Part shown: in pieces, positions 51,492-64,000 of the stretch
Layout of the letters: every line of letters starts with the position of its first letter
How positions within the stretch are numbered: position 1 is the first letter of the stretch
Source of the DNA: Rostratula benghalensis
Taxonomy: Eukaryota > Chordata > Aves > Charadriiformes > Rostratulidae
Direction of reading: 5' to 3'
NCBI GenBank assembly: GCA_013399305.1
Contig: VXAI01000087.1
Coordinates: forward strand, 3,166,276-3,230,275
DNA: 64,000 nt
Translations under genes and position numbers: made by a program
Notes under the pieces: model-generated
Told to the model about the DNA's origin: nothing
What the model saw: only the letters and a program-made list of their open reading frames with translations
Databases searched by the model: none

Positions 51492-54400
51492 CAAAATAAG
51501 CATATGCAGAGTTTCACCTCTGGTGGATATCTCTTGTGACAGTTTCAATCTTACATTCTTTTATCATAAATAAATGAGAAATCATAAATAAATAAGAACT
51601 GCTGGAAAATTCTAGCCAATGAAGTACTGTCATCCCATTTGAAATGTCCCTATTGCTAAATCTTCCATTACCTTTTTAGTTTACATCAGCATGCCGTGAC
51701 AAGTAGCATAAAACCTAATGTTTTGCCCTGAATTTTATGCCATAGATATTTGTATTCATGTATACTATATTATAGTAAAAATAGCACATGCATTCAATCT
51801 TGATCAGAGTTTTCTTGAGAGAAGGCAAATATTTATGTGAACTTCTGGTAAAAATAAAATAAATGTTGTTTAAGTGGTACTTGCAATTAACGGCAAACAT
51901 AAGGAACGGTAAAAGTTATTCTGAAAGAAGGCTGGGAATTTGCCTGTTCCTGGATTTCTTGCAAAACTGCAGTTTTATGGTCTACTAAGAACGCAAAGGA
52001 TTTACATTTCTTGCTTCTTTTATGGTCCTCCTGTCACTGACAAGATTATCATGTTTAGGTGATAAAGGCAGATACCAAGGTAGGGAAAAGGTTGTGCTGG
52101 TGGCCCCAGTGTGCTTCTGTGCTAATGACCTCTTACTATACACACTGAGGTATGTCTTGGAATATGTTGCATCCTCTCTCTGTGCTGGCTCACTTTCTAA
52201 TTTTGTGTTGTCTACAAAAACTAAAGCAATGACAGAACCTAAAAATCCAGATATTAATCATACATAGTATAAATGCATATACATTTTGCTTCTGGTAGGT
52301 TTAGTCTGATGTGATAAAGATATATTTATTTTTGTTATTTTATTTTCCCTTGAGATACTAGAAAGTTTATTCGTATTTATAAGTGTTAACATTTCTTCTT
52401 TGTACCCTCTTTTACAGTCTTCATTATACTGTTCTCAAAGTATTTATTTCTTAAAAAATGATAAAATGCATTAAAATAATTTTTAAATGATTGTTTAGTT
52501 TATACTTTACCATCCGGTTTAGTGAATTAGAAATAAAAAATTCTCCAAACACAAAATCCTCATGATTAAAGTAAAAATTAATTGCCCAAGGCAGCCCAAG
52601 TATATATACCTCATTGCTACTCATAAGCACAATAGTATAGCAAAAATCAATAAATCACATTCCCACTGTACTATTTTATGTTGATGCATATTTTTTTAGA
52701 TTATTTAATTATTTTCAAAGAACCTTTCCATGTTAGGAAGAAATACATAAAGCTATTTAATCAATAATATGTTTCCCTTTGATGTTATCATAACTCCTTT
52801 GCTTTTATCGGGGTATGAAAGGTTTATGGTTAAACAAAGCTTGCTGAATGTTTATATGATTTATCAGCTTTAGGCAGGTGGTTTCTTTTCAGTAAGTAAA
52901 CTGAAGATTTGGGCTCTGGTCCAGGCCAGCCTGTAAGCACATGCTTAATTTTAAGCACAGAGGCTTAAAGTCTGTGTCATGTGCAAAAAAATTAAATACC
53001 GTTTTTCCTCTTGTCTGGACCAAAACTTAAATTGGCAACAGATCCCAGTCCTCCAATCCTGTCCTGTCTATTTTGGCTTATGTGATCTCTTTTTATCTTT
53101 TTTTCCATGTCTGTTACTTGGGAAACCAAAATAGCCTTAATTGAGATACAGTGTTAAACTCCATGGAGGGATGTGAAATGAAAGTTTTGCCAGTTCACAT
53201 TGTGTACTGGATAGACACCTGGAAACTTTTATCTTTAGTTCTCTACGCATCAGGTATCACCATTTCTCAACAGCTAGTTTACACTGTAATGACACTGTAA
53301 GTGGGAACCTAAGTCACTGTCACCCTGATGACAAAGTGATCAACGTACACCTGTTTTCTGCTGGGAAAAATGCAACAGTTGATGTGGTGGCTTTATAACC
53401 TGCAAGACAGTGAAAAACTAGCATGCTGTAAACATTTGCATTTCACAAACTTTCTCCCACTGTTCGCAAGTTGAATGTGAGCAGCAGGACACTGACGCAT
53501 ACATCTCTTTCTGTGATGACAAACTGTAATGTCACTGGTAAGAAATTATAGTCATAGTCAGTAAGGACAGAGAAATCTCACTGAAATTTTTACCCAGAAA
53601 ACTAGAAACATTATTTAAGGTTGTAATGTGAATATTCATATATTCCCACAACATAAGAACATGTGAGGTTATCAAAAATCTAAATTGGACAAATCCAGGC
53701 AACTACGTAACTCCATCAGAATCCTAAAAGGAACCTTCTTGCATTGGCCCCCAGCCCATGAAATATTCCTAAATAATTCTAGGAATTAGGCTACAATCAA
53801 CCAAATAAGCGAGAGAAAAGAAATTCCAAGACCTGACCTAGGGAATACGTCTTCTTGACAGCAGCTTTAGCATTGATGGTGTAAGGAGCTTACCTTAGCT
53901 GAATAAAAAAAGTTTTTATTGCCAGTAGGAACATGTCTTACATTCTAACTGTTGTTGTGACCAATCTCTTATGCTTTATGCTATTTTATCATCCCATGTT
54001 ACAAAGTGAAGATAGTTATCAAAAGGAAAATAAAATATTATTAGACGCGGTAGCTTTCTACCCAAAGCTTAAGAGCTTTAGATTAATACATTATCAGACA
54101 TGTCACACCTAACACAATCAACAGAGAGAGATGACTCTTTTAACCCCTCTTGGGTGGGGGACACCCACAGACTCGCATGCTTTAGTCTCTGACATTATCA
54201 CGATCCCTTACACATCCTACAGTTGTTTATATAAGCTTATGTATTCCATTACAAAAAAGCTTTTGCTCTTTTTTGTTACAATCCCGTGGTCTGAATGTTA
54301 AGTCTTTTTTCTATGTTTGACATCTCCTTATAACGAGAATATCTGAGTTCAGAAGTGATCAGCTAGTCTTTGAGATCTTAAAGGGCGATTTTCTGAAAGG

Positions 54401-57400
54401 AAAAAAAAAAACAAACAGAAAACAAACTAGTTTAGAAGTGTTTTATTTTTGTTTTGGTACATATTTCTTAAAGGAGTTGAAGAAGAGTAGCTCATTTCCC
54501 AGAACATTGTTTAAAAGACCCATAGTTCCAATTTTGAATCACAATCAATCTCATGACCCGCTCTGGTCTCCTAGGAGTCCTGAACATTTCTGTCTTTTTT
54601 TTTCTTTTTCTTTTTTTACTTTTTTTTTTATTGTGGGAGGAAGGGCTCGTTTTTGTTTTCCCTCTGACATTGATGCATACAAATATGATAAAAGTCTTCA
54701 TTGTTCCAAACATTGTGTTCTAGACCCTCCTTTAGTAGGTCTACTGAGGCCCCACCAATGTCATCAGGGCTCGTGTGTACAAACTAGCATTGAACTGTTC
54801 CCACATTTAGCCTAAATATGGAATATGTCCAATCACACACGATAACAATAATATTATGCACCATGATGATATGCACAGAAGAATTCTCAACATATCTTGA
54901 AAGCTATAAGGTCAAATGTTAAGAAAATAGGAAATACCAAATGTAAGTTTGCTGGGGCTTTTCTTTGTCCTACATTCTAATATCACTTTCTTCGTGGTGC
55001 ACTGTCACTTTCAGCTCACTGTTAAATAAACTAACTCAAGTATTTTTTCACCTGTTTTGCTCCTAGTGTGGCACTCTGGCTAATGTGCCTCACACCATTC
55101 AGAGATATAAGGATTAAATATCTCTTTAGCTTTTCTATGGCAGTGATCGCTATAGTAGCTGAATGTTTCATAAATATTAATAGGACTCTTCATAGCATCT
55201 TAGTAACAGGAAGGGATGGCAATCTTTTTAAATAAAACTGAGGGGAATTACAAAGAAGTACAATCTGAAATCAAACTTATTAACGAGTTAACATTAATGC
55301 ATTTTCTATTTTTAGAGCAGTTCTTATAGACAACTGCAGCTGTGAGCTCTCAGCAGTTCTGACGATAACCTTCCCTAAGTTAAGCCTACAGAAAATGAGG
55401 GAGGCACTGTTAATGGCCAGTCTTATAAAAGTTTAGCTTTCAGTGACTTAAAATATTGCCACAGATCTTTTGTAGTAGAGGTAGGATCAGGGCTAATTCA
55501 TCAGGACACTATTTATTCCTCTTAACCATCCTCTGCCTACTTATTCAGCTTACTATTTCTAGTTTTGCAGAAAAAAAGAGGCAGATACAAGTGACATTCT
55601 TTCATTCCCTAGCACTGATTCACTCTGACAGTTTGCCATTCCCTCATTGCAAGGAGTGGGACATAGTTATCATATCACATATATTCCAATAAAGGCTCTG
55701 TTCTGAACTACCTGTCTTGAACACCTGGCTACTCATCTCAGTCTCATTTTCCTCCACAACAAACCTGGTGTTTGCTCTTTTCCTCAGACTCCTCATTTCA
55801 ATGTAGGGCTCCTTGCTCAGTCCACAGTAGCATCACTGTAACAGTTTCCAATCCTGTGCTTTTTCTCTGAGCATCTTCCTTTTGCACCTCTGCTTTTTCT
55901 AAAGTCTCATCCTTGCTGTGAGTGTGGGATTTAAGTAGAGGAAAAACAAGGTGGCATAGAAAATCCTCGGCCTCAGGTTGGCATAACACTGTTTTGGTAG
56001 TTTAGTCAATGAAATCTCAGAAGTCTTAGTTTTCATGTGGAAACTGTATTTTTTCAATAGCTTTTTTACATCACAAAACTGAGCTTAATTTTATCAGAGA
56101 CAGAAACCACAGCTCTGGTAAAAATTGCACCTTCTTTATTGAACCAAGTGATGGATTGAAAGTTTTCCAGGATTTATGTTGTGAAAGTTAATCTGTTCTT
56201 CATGTTTAGAGAGGAACATTTTGTCTGACTTCTTTAATTAAAAGAATAGCAACCAAAACCCCACCTGAACTGTTGCAGATAGCTGTCACAAATTCTATTC
56301 AATAAGGTTTAGTATACCAAGATTAAAAATGGCTGGAAACAAGGTCAGGCAGCTTTAATGGGAGCATCCCTACTGTCATCAACCATTATACTTCTACAAG
56401 GATTCATTTTAATTCTTCCTTTTCCAACAGTACTGATGTTACTAGCCCCATATTATAGACTCATATGATCTCAAACAAAGGGCAGGGAAAAAAAAGGGCA
56501 TCTGTGAAGGTTCCTGGGGCCAAAGTACAACTAGTCTGAAGTACTTGTCTGCCAATTAAAAAAGAAAATTCTGACTTTAAAGCAACCTTGAGTCATCAAA
56601 TACTCTTGTTACCTGACTGGGTTCATGACAATAGACCTGCTGCCACCTACCTGGGCCAAGCTGGTTACAGCCCGGTCTCATGCATATAATGTGCTGGTCA
56701 TCCAGAGTGCAGATCTTTTTCAGAGTGCCCCTGCAAAGCCAAGGCTTGGACAACTCCTTCTGGGGGCTGCAGTTTGAACAAAAAGCATTGCTTTTTTATT
56801 TTGCAGTAGGGCTCAGGAAATAGATCTGCATCTCCAGTGGAATTAGCGACCAACCACCTATCACAATAGGAAAGGAGATATTACAGGAAATAAAGGAATG
56901 GGCAATATTGAAGATGCACTCCTATGTTTTCTACTCAGTAGAGTTGGTGGATCGATGAACAGCATTCTGGATTTTGCTGTTTTGCAGCAGGGCCTGATTC
57001 TTCCTGTGCTTTATACTATTGTCACCCTTGCAACACATGGGTCTTGTTATGAATGCAGTTACTGGTCTGAACTGCATGCTTTGCGCTACAGTCTTTTTGT
57101 TTTTCTCCCCCTAGACAGTCATCACTTGACTTTTTAAATGACATAGCAGCAGATATCACACCAACAAGTGATTTAAAGACACTCCTAAAAATGTATGTAA
57201 TCTTTGATTAGATTAAATGCATTCAAACCATTTCTGTTTTGTGATCATGACCCTAAAGCTAATAGAATAATATTCTCCTAATATCAAAGTTCTAGCTTTT
57301 CAGAAAATGAATAACTCATCTGCTAGTTTAAAACATACTATTTTAATACTCATTTACTCAGGCCAACAGACCTTAAATTATTCCTGATTTAGTATTCAAA

Positions 57401-58480
57401 AAAAAACATTTCAAGAGGTATTTTCACCATTACCAAATTACATTAGCTTTGCTTTTTGGCTTCTGCAATTAATAAAACCATAGGATTTAATGAAAGACCC
57501 ATGCAAAGTGTGGAAGAACAGAGTGGATTAATCAAAGATGTACGATATTATATTTTCCTAGCTTTTTCCTAATTTTAATGAATAATTAGCATTCCAATTA
57601 ATTATTTACCTCATATGCTACTGGTTCTAAGGATAATTTCCCAAAGTCTATATTTATAGGAAACTGGCATTTGATGCTGTAGCTCTCAAATGGTGCCATA
57701 TGTGCTGCCTTTTGTAAGAGAAATAATCATCTATCTTTGGAAACATTTGTTAAAATGTAAAAAAAATACAATTCAATAAAGAGTTCAAGTAAAAGCAAAT
57801 TTAATATTCTCTTTTAATTCTATTCCATTCAATTTTTTTATGCCAGCTTCATCACTATTAGATTATATGAATGCCTACCCATTTTGCATTATTCAGCTGT
57901 ATGTTAGTGTGTTGGATTCATACCCAACTACCATCTAAAGCTTCCATAGCTAACCTAAGAGGGTCATCTGCCCATGTAGTCATACCTAGTCACCATCTAC
58001 TCATTAAAGCGCCCCCAGAAATTTATTCATCCCACCCTCAGTTTGGTCTCTGAAATAGACAGAATGAATTGTTCTATGTAGGTTCCTACTGGTGCTAAGT
58101 TTAAACGCTTGCAAATAGTAATTTATTTTTTTATTTTGTTTCCATCATGCTTCAACATTATGGCTGCCACAGGCAGCACATGCACGTAGTATTTTTCCCT
58201 CCTTCCTGCTGAAGCCAGGACCATGAAGGTCTGATTCTTCATTAGAGTCACTGAGTGCTCTTGAATCTCATGGTACCTCACTGATTAGTGCCATATTTGG
58301 TTGCAAGCTCTACTTTTTTTTTTTTTTTCTCGTTAACATTTTGTTATTTTAAAACATTTCATATCTATTTGATCTCTTCTGTGTTTTAATGTGGACACAG
58401 ATAAGTGATAGAGGTGAGAATATAATGATCCATCTCAATGACTTGATGCGTGATGAGGCTTGGAATCAGAGGAGAGATCT
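51492..58480. other. Non-coding AT-rich sequence, no gene recognised
   Basis: No coding exon or RNA gene is seen. An imperfect 18-bp tandem duplication lies at about 51563-51598, an interrupted T-rich tract at 54595-54629, and T15 at 58314-58328. The 125-codon plus frame 54438-54815 runs through the T-rich tract, which gives a Phe-rich peptide. It is not a recognisable protein. Confidence 0.6.
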
Positions 58481-58615
58481 ATCATAGAATCATGGAATGG
58501 TTGGAGTTGGAAGGGACCTTAGAGAACACCAAGTTCCAACACCCCTGCCATGATGAAGGACACCTTCCACTAGACCAGGTTGTTCAAAGCCCTAGCCAGC
58601 CTGGCCTTAAACACT
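58481..58615 (-). mobile_element. CR1 LINE 3' terminal fragment
   Basis: It opens with 'atcatagaatcatggaatgg', the reverse complement of the CR1 tail, then 'ttggaagggacctt', and continues to the end of ORF2 ('ctagaccaggttgttcaaag', the complement of the CTTTGAACAACCTGGTCTAG end). Minus strand; same subfamily as 50470 and 51391. Confidence 0.92.
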
Positions 58616-61460
58616 ATGATACTTAATTCTACAGTCACTAGTATTAAAGTTCAGATGCTTAAAAGCACGGCTGCACAGACATAGCCAGAGTTATGTTCCT
58701 GGACAGCCTGTAACTATTTGTGAAATTCCGATTGGGAATTTAAATGTAGTGGAACTAGGGACCATACCTAATTTTCACCCCGTCATGATAGAAAGTAAAC
58801 TTAAGATTGAAAGGATGCAAGTAAGTCAAACATACAAAGAGATAGAGAGATTAAGGTACTGAAAAATGATCACACCTCAACATTGTGAGCCTGCAAGGCT
58901 TTGGGAACATCAATGAATTAGATCTATGAAAAGCACAGGAGAAATGATCACTCTCATGTTCTTCATGTACAAGAACAAAGGAGGAGACATTTTAATTAAT
59001 TGGAGACTATATTGTAAATACAAACACAAACAAAATTCTTGCTTCTTGATATTAATATTCAGATACTGTTGTCACCCTCCCCTCCCCCCATGTATCAATA
59101 CAAAGTCAGTAGTATTTCAGAATGTAAATTTTAAAGGCCTGGAATGCTTTAGAATTATAAAGCTTGGGATCATTCTTTTAACCTTTATCCTCATAAACAT
59201 CTAGACGTTAATAGGGAAGTCTTAAGGTAACATGCATAAAAATCCCAAACTTGAAGGTAAAATTTAACATGCATATTGGATTTCATTACTGTAGGTGCTG
59301 ACTTTGTATACTCATACATGCATAAACACATCACCATCCTGTAACCACCGTTACAGACTCCCATCTCAGACAGTGGCTAGCAGCAGATGCATCAGAGGAT
59401 GGTGTGAGAATCCCACCAAAGGAGTGGGATTGATCTTTTTTTTTTTTTTTATTCTTACAAAATCAGGATGAGAATTTAGACATGACACCATGGGAGATAA
59501 TAGTGGGAAGGCTGTAAAAAAAGGAAGAATCTTGATTTGATTTGATTTCATCTTCACCAAAACAAATTAAAAAGTAGAAAAAATGTGGAAACACCTGGAT
59601 TTGTGTGTGTTTTTCCAAGTCTGAAATAGACACTATTTTTAATATGCACATAAAAAGAGATAGTATATGAATATTTTAAATGATTGATGAGAGACTGATT
59701 ATCTGCAAGAACTCCTTGCAGAATTGCTGGAACCCCTGGAATAATAATGGTGCTTTCTTTTCATGGCTGAAAGGCTTCACTATGAACAGCTGATAGTGCA
59801 AGCTCGGCAAACGTAACAATTGAATAAATAAAACATTTTTTCCCAGTATAAATTAAGGAGGCCTGATGACCTTTCAAAAAGTTGTTTATCTAGTTTACCC
59901 TGCGCAAAACTGTTTGTGACCACTCTGCCGTGCTCCACACAAAAGAACATTTTCATGCTTTTGATAGGTTAGTGTTCAAATTTCAAAGTACTGAGAAGTT
60001 TCAGTGTCTTTCTCTCACTTAGAGTTTCCAATACTTTTCTGATTTCACCTCTTTGCTTGTGATTACTTAAACTTTTTTCTATATATTCATAACCCCAAAC
60101 ATCTTCAGTTTCTCCATGGTCTTTCTAATTCCCTGAATGAAAAGTTCTCTTTACTTCTTTGCCAAACTTTCTATTAATCCCCAAGTTCCTACTTGAAAAA
60201 GATGACTTCCTAACCATCTCTGAATTGAATTTTCTCAGCTTACAAATCTCTTTTCCATTTAATGTTCTTTTGTAGTATCTATCGAGTTAAATTTTTTATT
60301 CTCTGGATCTCTCATCTGTTTTCCTTTGATTTCATTAAAGAGCATAACCTGAATTGAGGAACAGCTGAGGCTCATCATAATGTGTCAGGGCTATTGTTCT
60401 TAGCTAAAAAGGAAAAAGAAGACGACACACAAGAAAACAAGCCACAAAAGTCACTGGAAGGAAGGGGATTGGAAACCAAGTAAAAGTTTACATAGAAGCA
60501 TTCTCTGTGGGATTAATATCCAGCACAGGAAACTCAACTGTGATAATTCTGAACTTGAAAAGGTAAAGGGGATACCAAAGAGGATGTCAAAGGAATTGAG
60601 AAGATTGGTTTTTTCCTATCTCTAAAGCTTTGTCTTTGCTAGACATTGGGGAGAAGCAGACATATGTGATTTTGGGTATTGAAGTTATATCTACCATGCC
60701 TTTAAAAAGACTTCTGCTCTGTCTTTAAAAATCTAGCTTATTTCAGCAATAAATCTAATATGGGAATTTCAATCCTAAAAGTGGTGCTGGAGAAAACAAA
60801 ACAGGAATAAGAAGAATACTTATGTTATGCCTTTGTAGGAGTTGGGTAGTTGGTTGCTTTGCTTGTTTATCTGGAGGGTTTTTGTTTGGGTTTGGGTTTA
60901 TTTTTGTCTGCAGTGAAAGAAAGTAAAAATTACCAAGGAAAATAATATCTGCTTTTCTAGAATTTGCTTCTTAAAACAAAAATTAGCATAGATCTTCTCA
61001 TTTTCACTCCAGTCCCATCAGTAACATTTTTTTACTTTAGAAGCAAATAGCACTTTGTTTGGCTCTTTCAGTTAATGTCATGATCTATGCATTTGCCCAG
61101 TTGTGCACTGGTCTCAGAAATGACTGGTGTTTTGTATCAATTTTGTTTTAATTAAAAAAAAAATAATTTGATGTTTTGTCAAAAAAAGTAAATAAAAAAA
61201 AAAAGGAAATAAAAGTCGCATGCCTGTATTTCAAATTCTGTTCCCCCCACCATGTAGCAAGTTTAAATGACAGATTTCTGTATTCAAAATTATATCAACC
61301 TCTCTATTTTGTCTATATATCCATGGTCCACCAAGTCAGCTCTAGCAAACCCAAAAATTCTGATTCATGTGGCTAATAAAGCCCTCGTTCTTATATAGAA
61401 ATGGACAGAAACTCTCAATCAGGACTATTAAAGAAAGGTTTAGCTCCAGGGTACCCGGAC

Positions 61461-61540
61461 AATCAATTGTTGCTTAATTAGGTTTATAATTACTAGTGAC
61501 TGTCTCATTATAAAAAGCAGCTGGTATTGATGTGCCACTT
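61461..61540. promoter_or_regulatory. Candidate enhancer-like segment (TAAT cores and E-boxes)
   Basis: It holds a caattg E-box, 'gcttaattagg', 'ataattactag', a 'cattataaaa' word and a cagctg E-box within about 80 bp. This mix of homeodomain and bHLH core words is common in conserved non-coding elements, but nothing in the window itself shows conservation. Confidence 0.2.
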
Positions 61541-63459
61541 GAACTTATCCCTGTAGCATGAGTATGTGGGTAGTAAACACCAGCAAGACAAGCTGCACAT
61601 CAGTGCTACTGTTTGCTTAGTTCTAGAGAGTAATTACAAATCTAGTATTGAAGTGGCAGAACAGGATAAACTTTGTCTTGTTCTAGGCAATAGCAGTCTG
61701 GATTTTTATTTTAGCAGCTCTGAACTGGACACCCACCAGTCCCTGATGTAGTCAAGCCAACACCCAATGCAGAACTGGATTTATATAGAAGGATTAGGAA
61801 GGACTTGGGAAATGATACCCAAAATAGTGGTCACATGTGGACATACCTGACAAAGCAGCACAGTGCCTGGCTCAAGCATCAGCTCAGACATAGAAGCTAA
61901 ACATGGAATAATGAAAAGTTAGGCAGAAGTAATCACTTTATGTCCATTTAAATGTCATACGAGAGACATTAGCGTCCCCGAAAGGGATTCATCTCATCCA
62001 AGTGGCATCTGAAATACGTGTGATTAAACACTTCAGAAGATTCCTACTTCTTCACACAGGCTGAAGTGATTAGTTCGGATTCTGATGTCCTTCTTTCACG
62101 TACTTAAAGGTAGATTAGATTAATCATGTTCTAAGTGTTCCTTTGCCTAAATTCCCAGAGGGGTCTGACTGGGCATTCCTTCTTAGAGCATCCCTAATTG
62201 GTACTGACAGTTTTTAGCCGAGTATAACTGGGGCTGACTCATTTTTTATGTAATGCGTTCATGACTAAAACAAAGTATGGTGCCTGTGCCAATGCACTCA
62301 TCAGCCTAAAATGTTCCACTTTGCAAGAAACAAACCTGACCATATTGCTGTGGGCTATACAGGGATGAGAAACTCATGTCAGATGTGAATGTTTTAAGCA
62401 TAGTGTGACCAGTTAAGTTGCTTTCACTCTCCTGTTAGAGAAATTCCACCTTTCTTCCACAGTTTAATATAATAGTAATTGGACTAGAGCATGAACATGA
62501 CTTGATTTTCACCTCCCATTCAAAAAGAGAATTTATAATGTGGAAGCTCTGTGAAGGTAGGTGAATACATAGGTAATTATGTAAACGTAACTCACAGGTT
62601 TCTGTTTGCCCCATACTGGGAAGCAAGTTCTGGCTGTCTCTTGTAAAAGAGGAATGGTGAATGGGATAGCAAATCATTGCAATCTGACATGTACCAAAAA
62701 TAAACATTTTGGATTTTTAACATCCATAAACTGACGCACACATGGGTATATCCATCAGGTTCCAAGGACTGCTTTAGTTTTCTGTTTTCACATTTGTCCT
62801 CAGAAGCTATTTGAGAGCATGTATTTCTCAAAACAAGTAAGTTTTATTGAATTTGAATATAGCCTTAAAGAAACACCGTTGCAGATGCTCTTTATATTGT
62901 CACTTCTAAAATAAAAGAATATGTTCCTTTGCACTGGAACCAGCTGACTTCACCAAATAGTGTACAATTTTAAATGATAAAGTCCTTGTACTTGCTCTTG
63001 CATTTAAAGGTGTAATTTGAATACCCAGGAAATCAATATCTGCTTTGCAACATGATTACAACCAAATAATTGAAATATCAGAAGGGCAGTGAGCCATAGA
63101 GCCTTTGTACTGAGCAAATAAGACATTCTAATGACAATGCTTTCAGTAGAAGTGCAGTTTTAATGTAATTGTGTGCAACTTTTGAAAGTACTGGTTTTAG
63201 CACTCGGCAAAGAATGTAGGTATGTAAAAACGAGCACCTGAAAACAACCGTGGCAGTTTTGTGTCTTCAGTTTTCAAACAGAACTCCCCATTGCTCCCTA
63301 CAGTACAGCTGCAAAGCCACAGAAACTCCATTCAGGGAGAAATATTATGCAAATCCAAGCTAAAGTGACAAGATTGATTTTGGACAAGTCTGAAGGCTGG
63401 AAACAAGCTGCTATTTCTTGCAAGCTAGAAACAGAGTTTTAGGAACCCTTGTTCCTCTG

Positions 63460-63501
63460 AAATAAAAATAAAATAAAAAATAAAATAAAAAAAAATAAAA
63501 A
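63460..63501. repeat. A-rich AATAAA-like simple repeat
   Basis: Repeated AATAAAAATAAAATA-type units with only A and T. Possibly a decayed retroposon tail, but no element body is recognised upstream. Confidence 0.75.
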
Positions 63502-64000
63502 GGATCTGCATAAGGGAAATAATTCATGTTTTCAATTGTAAAGAAAAAAGGATTCTCCCTTATGATACAAAATCAGGAGAATTTGTAGGTGAAGAACAAG
63601 TCAAGGTTAATATAAATTATGTATCTGCTACTTAGTTGCAAGGCAGAGCAAAGGAAAAAAACAGGGTTTCTTATCAAAGAATGACTGCAACATTATTTCA
63701 AAGGTATTCACTGTGATTGTAGGATAATAGTTTTAAAACTGGAGTAAGCAGGAAGGTTGAGCAGCTTACTTAATGAATCCCCAGCCTTTCATCCCTAGCA
63801 GTATAATTTAAATCCATCTTTCAGTCCTAAGTAAAATGAGTGGCCTCATCTTTGTCCCTCACGGACAGTAATACTCATTATAAAACTACTGCACGTAATT
63901 TGACACAATTTAGTACCACCAACAGCCGTTTTGTCAGTAGAATACTGAGCTTCAGCTACCAGGAAGGGTAGCTTCAGTACAGCAACTTTCAAAAGCGTGA

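Larger units (their letters stand above)
58616..64000. other. Non-coding AT-rich sequence, no gene recognised
   Basis: No gene or recent transposon is seen. It contains T15 at 59436-59450, an A-rich tract around 61147-61206, an A-rich AATAAA-like repeat at 63460-63501 and a TAAT-rich segment at 61461-61540. Open frames are 92 codons or fewer and show no known domain. Confidence 0.6.

Noticed and set aside
54438..54815. 125-codon plus-strand frame
   Set aside because: Runs through a T-rich tract giving poly-Phe; no recognisable domain and AT-rich composition.
59073..59090. Second C-run tract as a possible quadruplex
   Set aside because: Only three separated runs; it does not meet the four-run rule without splitting the last run.
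1..64000. CRISPR arrays, operons, tRNA or rRNA genes
   Set aside because: No regularly spaced direct repeats, no tRNA box pattern that I could confirm, no rRNA-like segment, and the sequence is vertebrate-type.

Overview
The window is AT-rich, non-coding vertebrate DNA, almost certainly from a bird. The evidence is eight fragments of the CR1 non-LTR retrotransposon. Several end in the characteristic avian CR1 3' tail built on ATTCTATG-like units, and three carry recognisable pieces of the C-terminal end of CR1 ORF2. There is no operon-like gene packing, no ribosome-binding-site architecture, and no long open frame that I recognise as a host protein. The longest open frames are 176 and 173 codons and match nothing I know. 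I cannot tell whether the window is intergenic (a gene desert) or lies inside a large intron.

Layout. 1-11457: unique AT-rich sequence with a T28 run ending in an N at 6071, several perfect hairpins, and a palindromic RFX/X-box-like site at 10116-10146. 11458-13180: two CR1 fragments on opposite strands. 13181-19780: TA and GATA/GACA microsatellites, a strong quadruplex-type C-run tract (16463-16488), and a 113-bp exact direct duplication (16212-16324 and 17462-17574). 19781-19935: a long purine tract built on a GAAAGA hexamer. 23146-23755: the longest CR1 fragment, with a broken ORF2 end. 23756-38078: 14 kb with no recognisable CR1, holding a 42-bp perfect tandem duplication (25242-25325). 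38079-45110: two more CR1 fragments, a locally GC-richer patch (41210-41570) and the 173-codon open frame. 45764-45803: a 40-N assembly gap. 50470-51491: two CR1 tails in the same orientation. 58481-58615: a further CR1 tail. The rest is unique AT-rich sequence with scattered homopolymers.

The CR1 fragments fall into three sequence groups, judged only by comparing them with each other: 11458/44725 (tail with 'tcttttccaacctgaatgat'), 12931/23146/38079 (tail with 'gatcatctagtccaa'), and 50470/51391/58481 ('ctttga(g/a)caacctg' before the ORF2 stop). At least two broken ORF2 pieces carry a premature stop plus a frameshift, so these are dead copies.

I found no convincing undescribed biological system. 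The items most worth a second look are the 113-bp exact duplication (real, or an assembly error), the X-box palindrome, the quadruplex tract, the homopurine mirror repeat, the GC-richer patch with unexplained open frames, and the TAAT-rich clusters that could be conserved non-coding elements.
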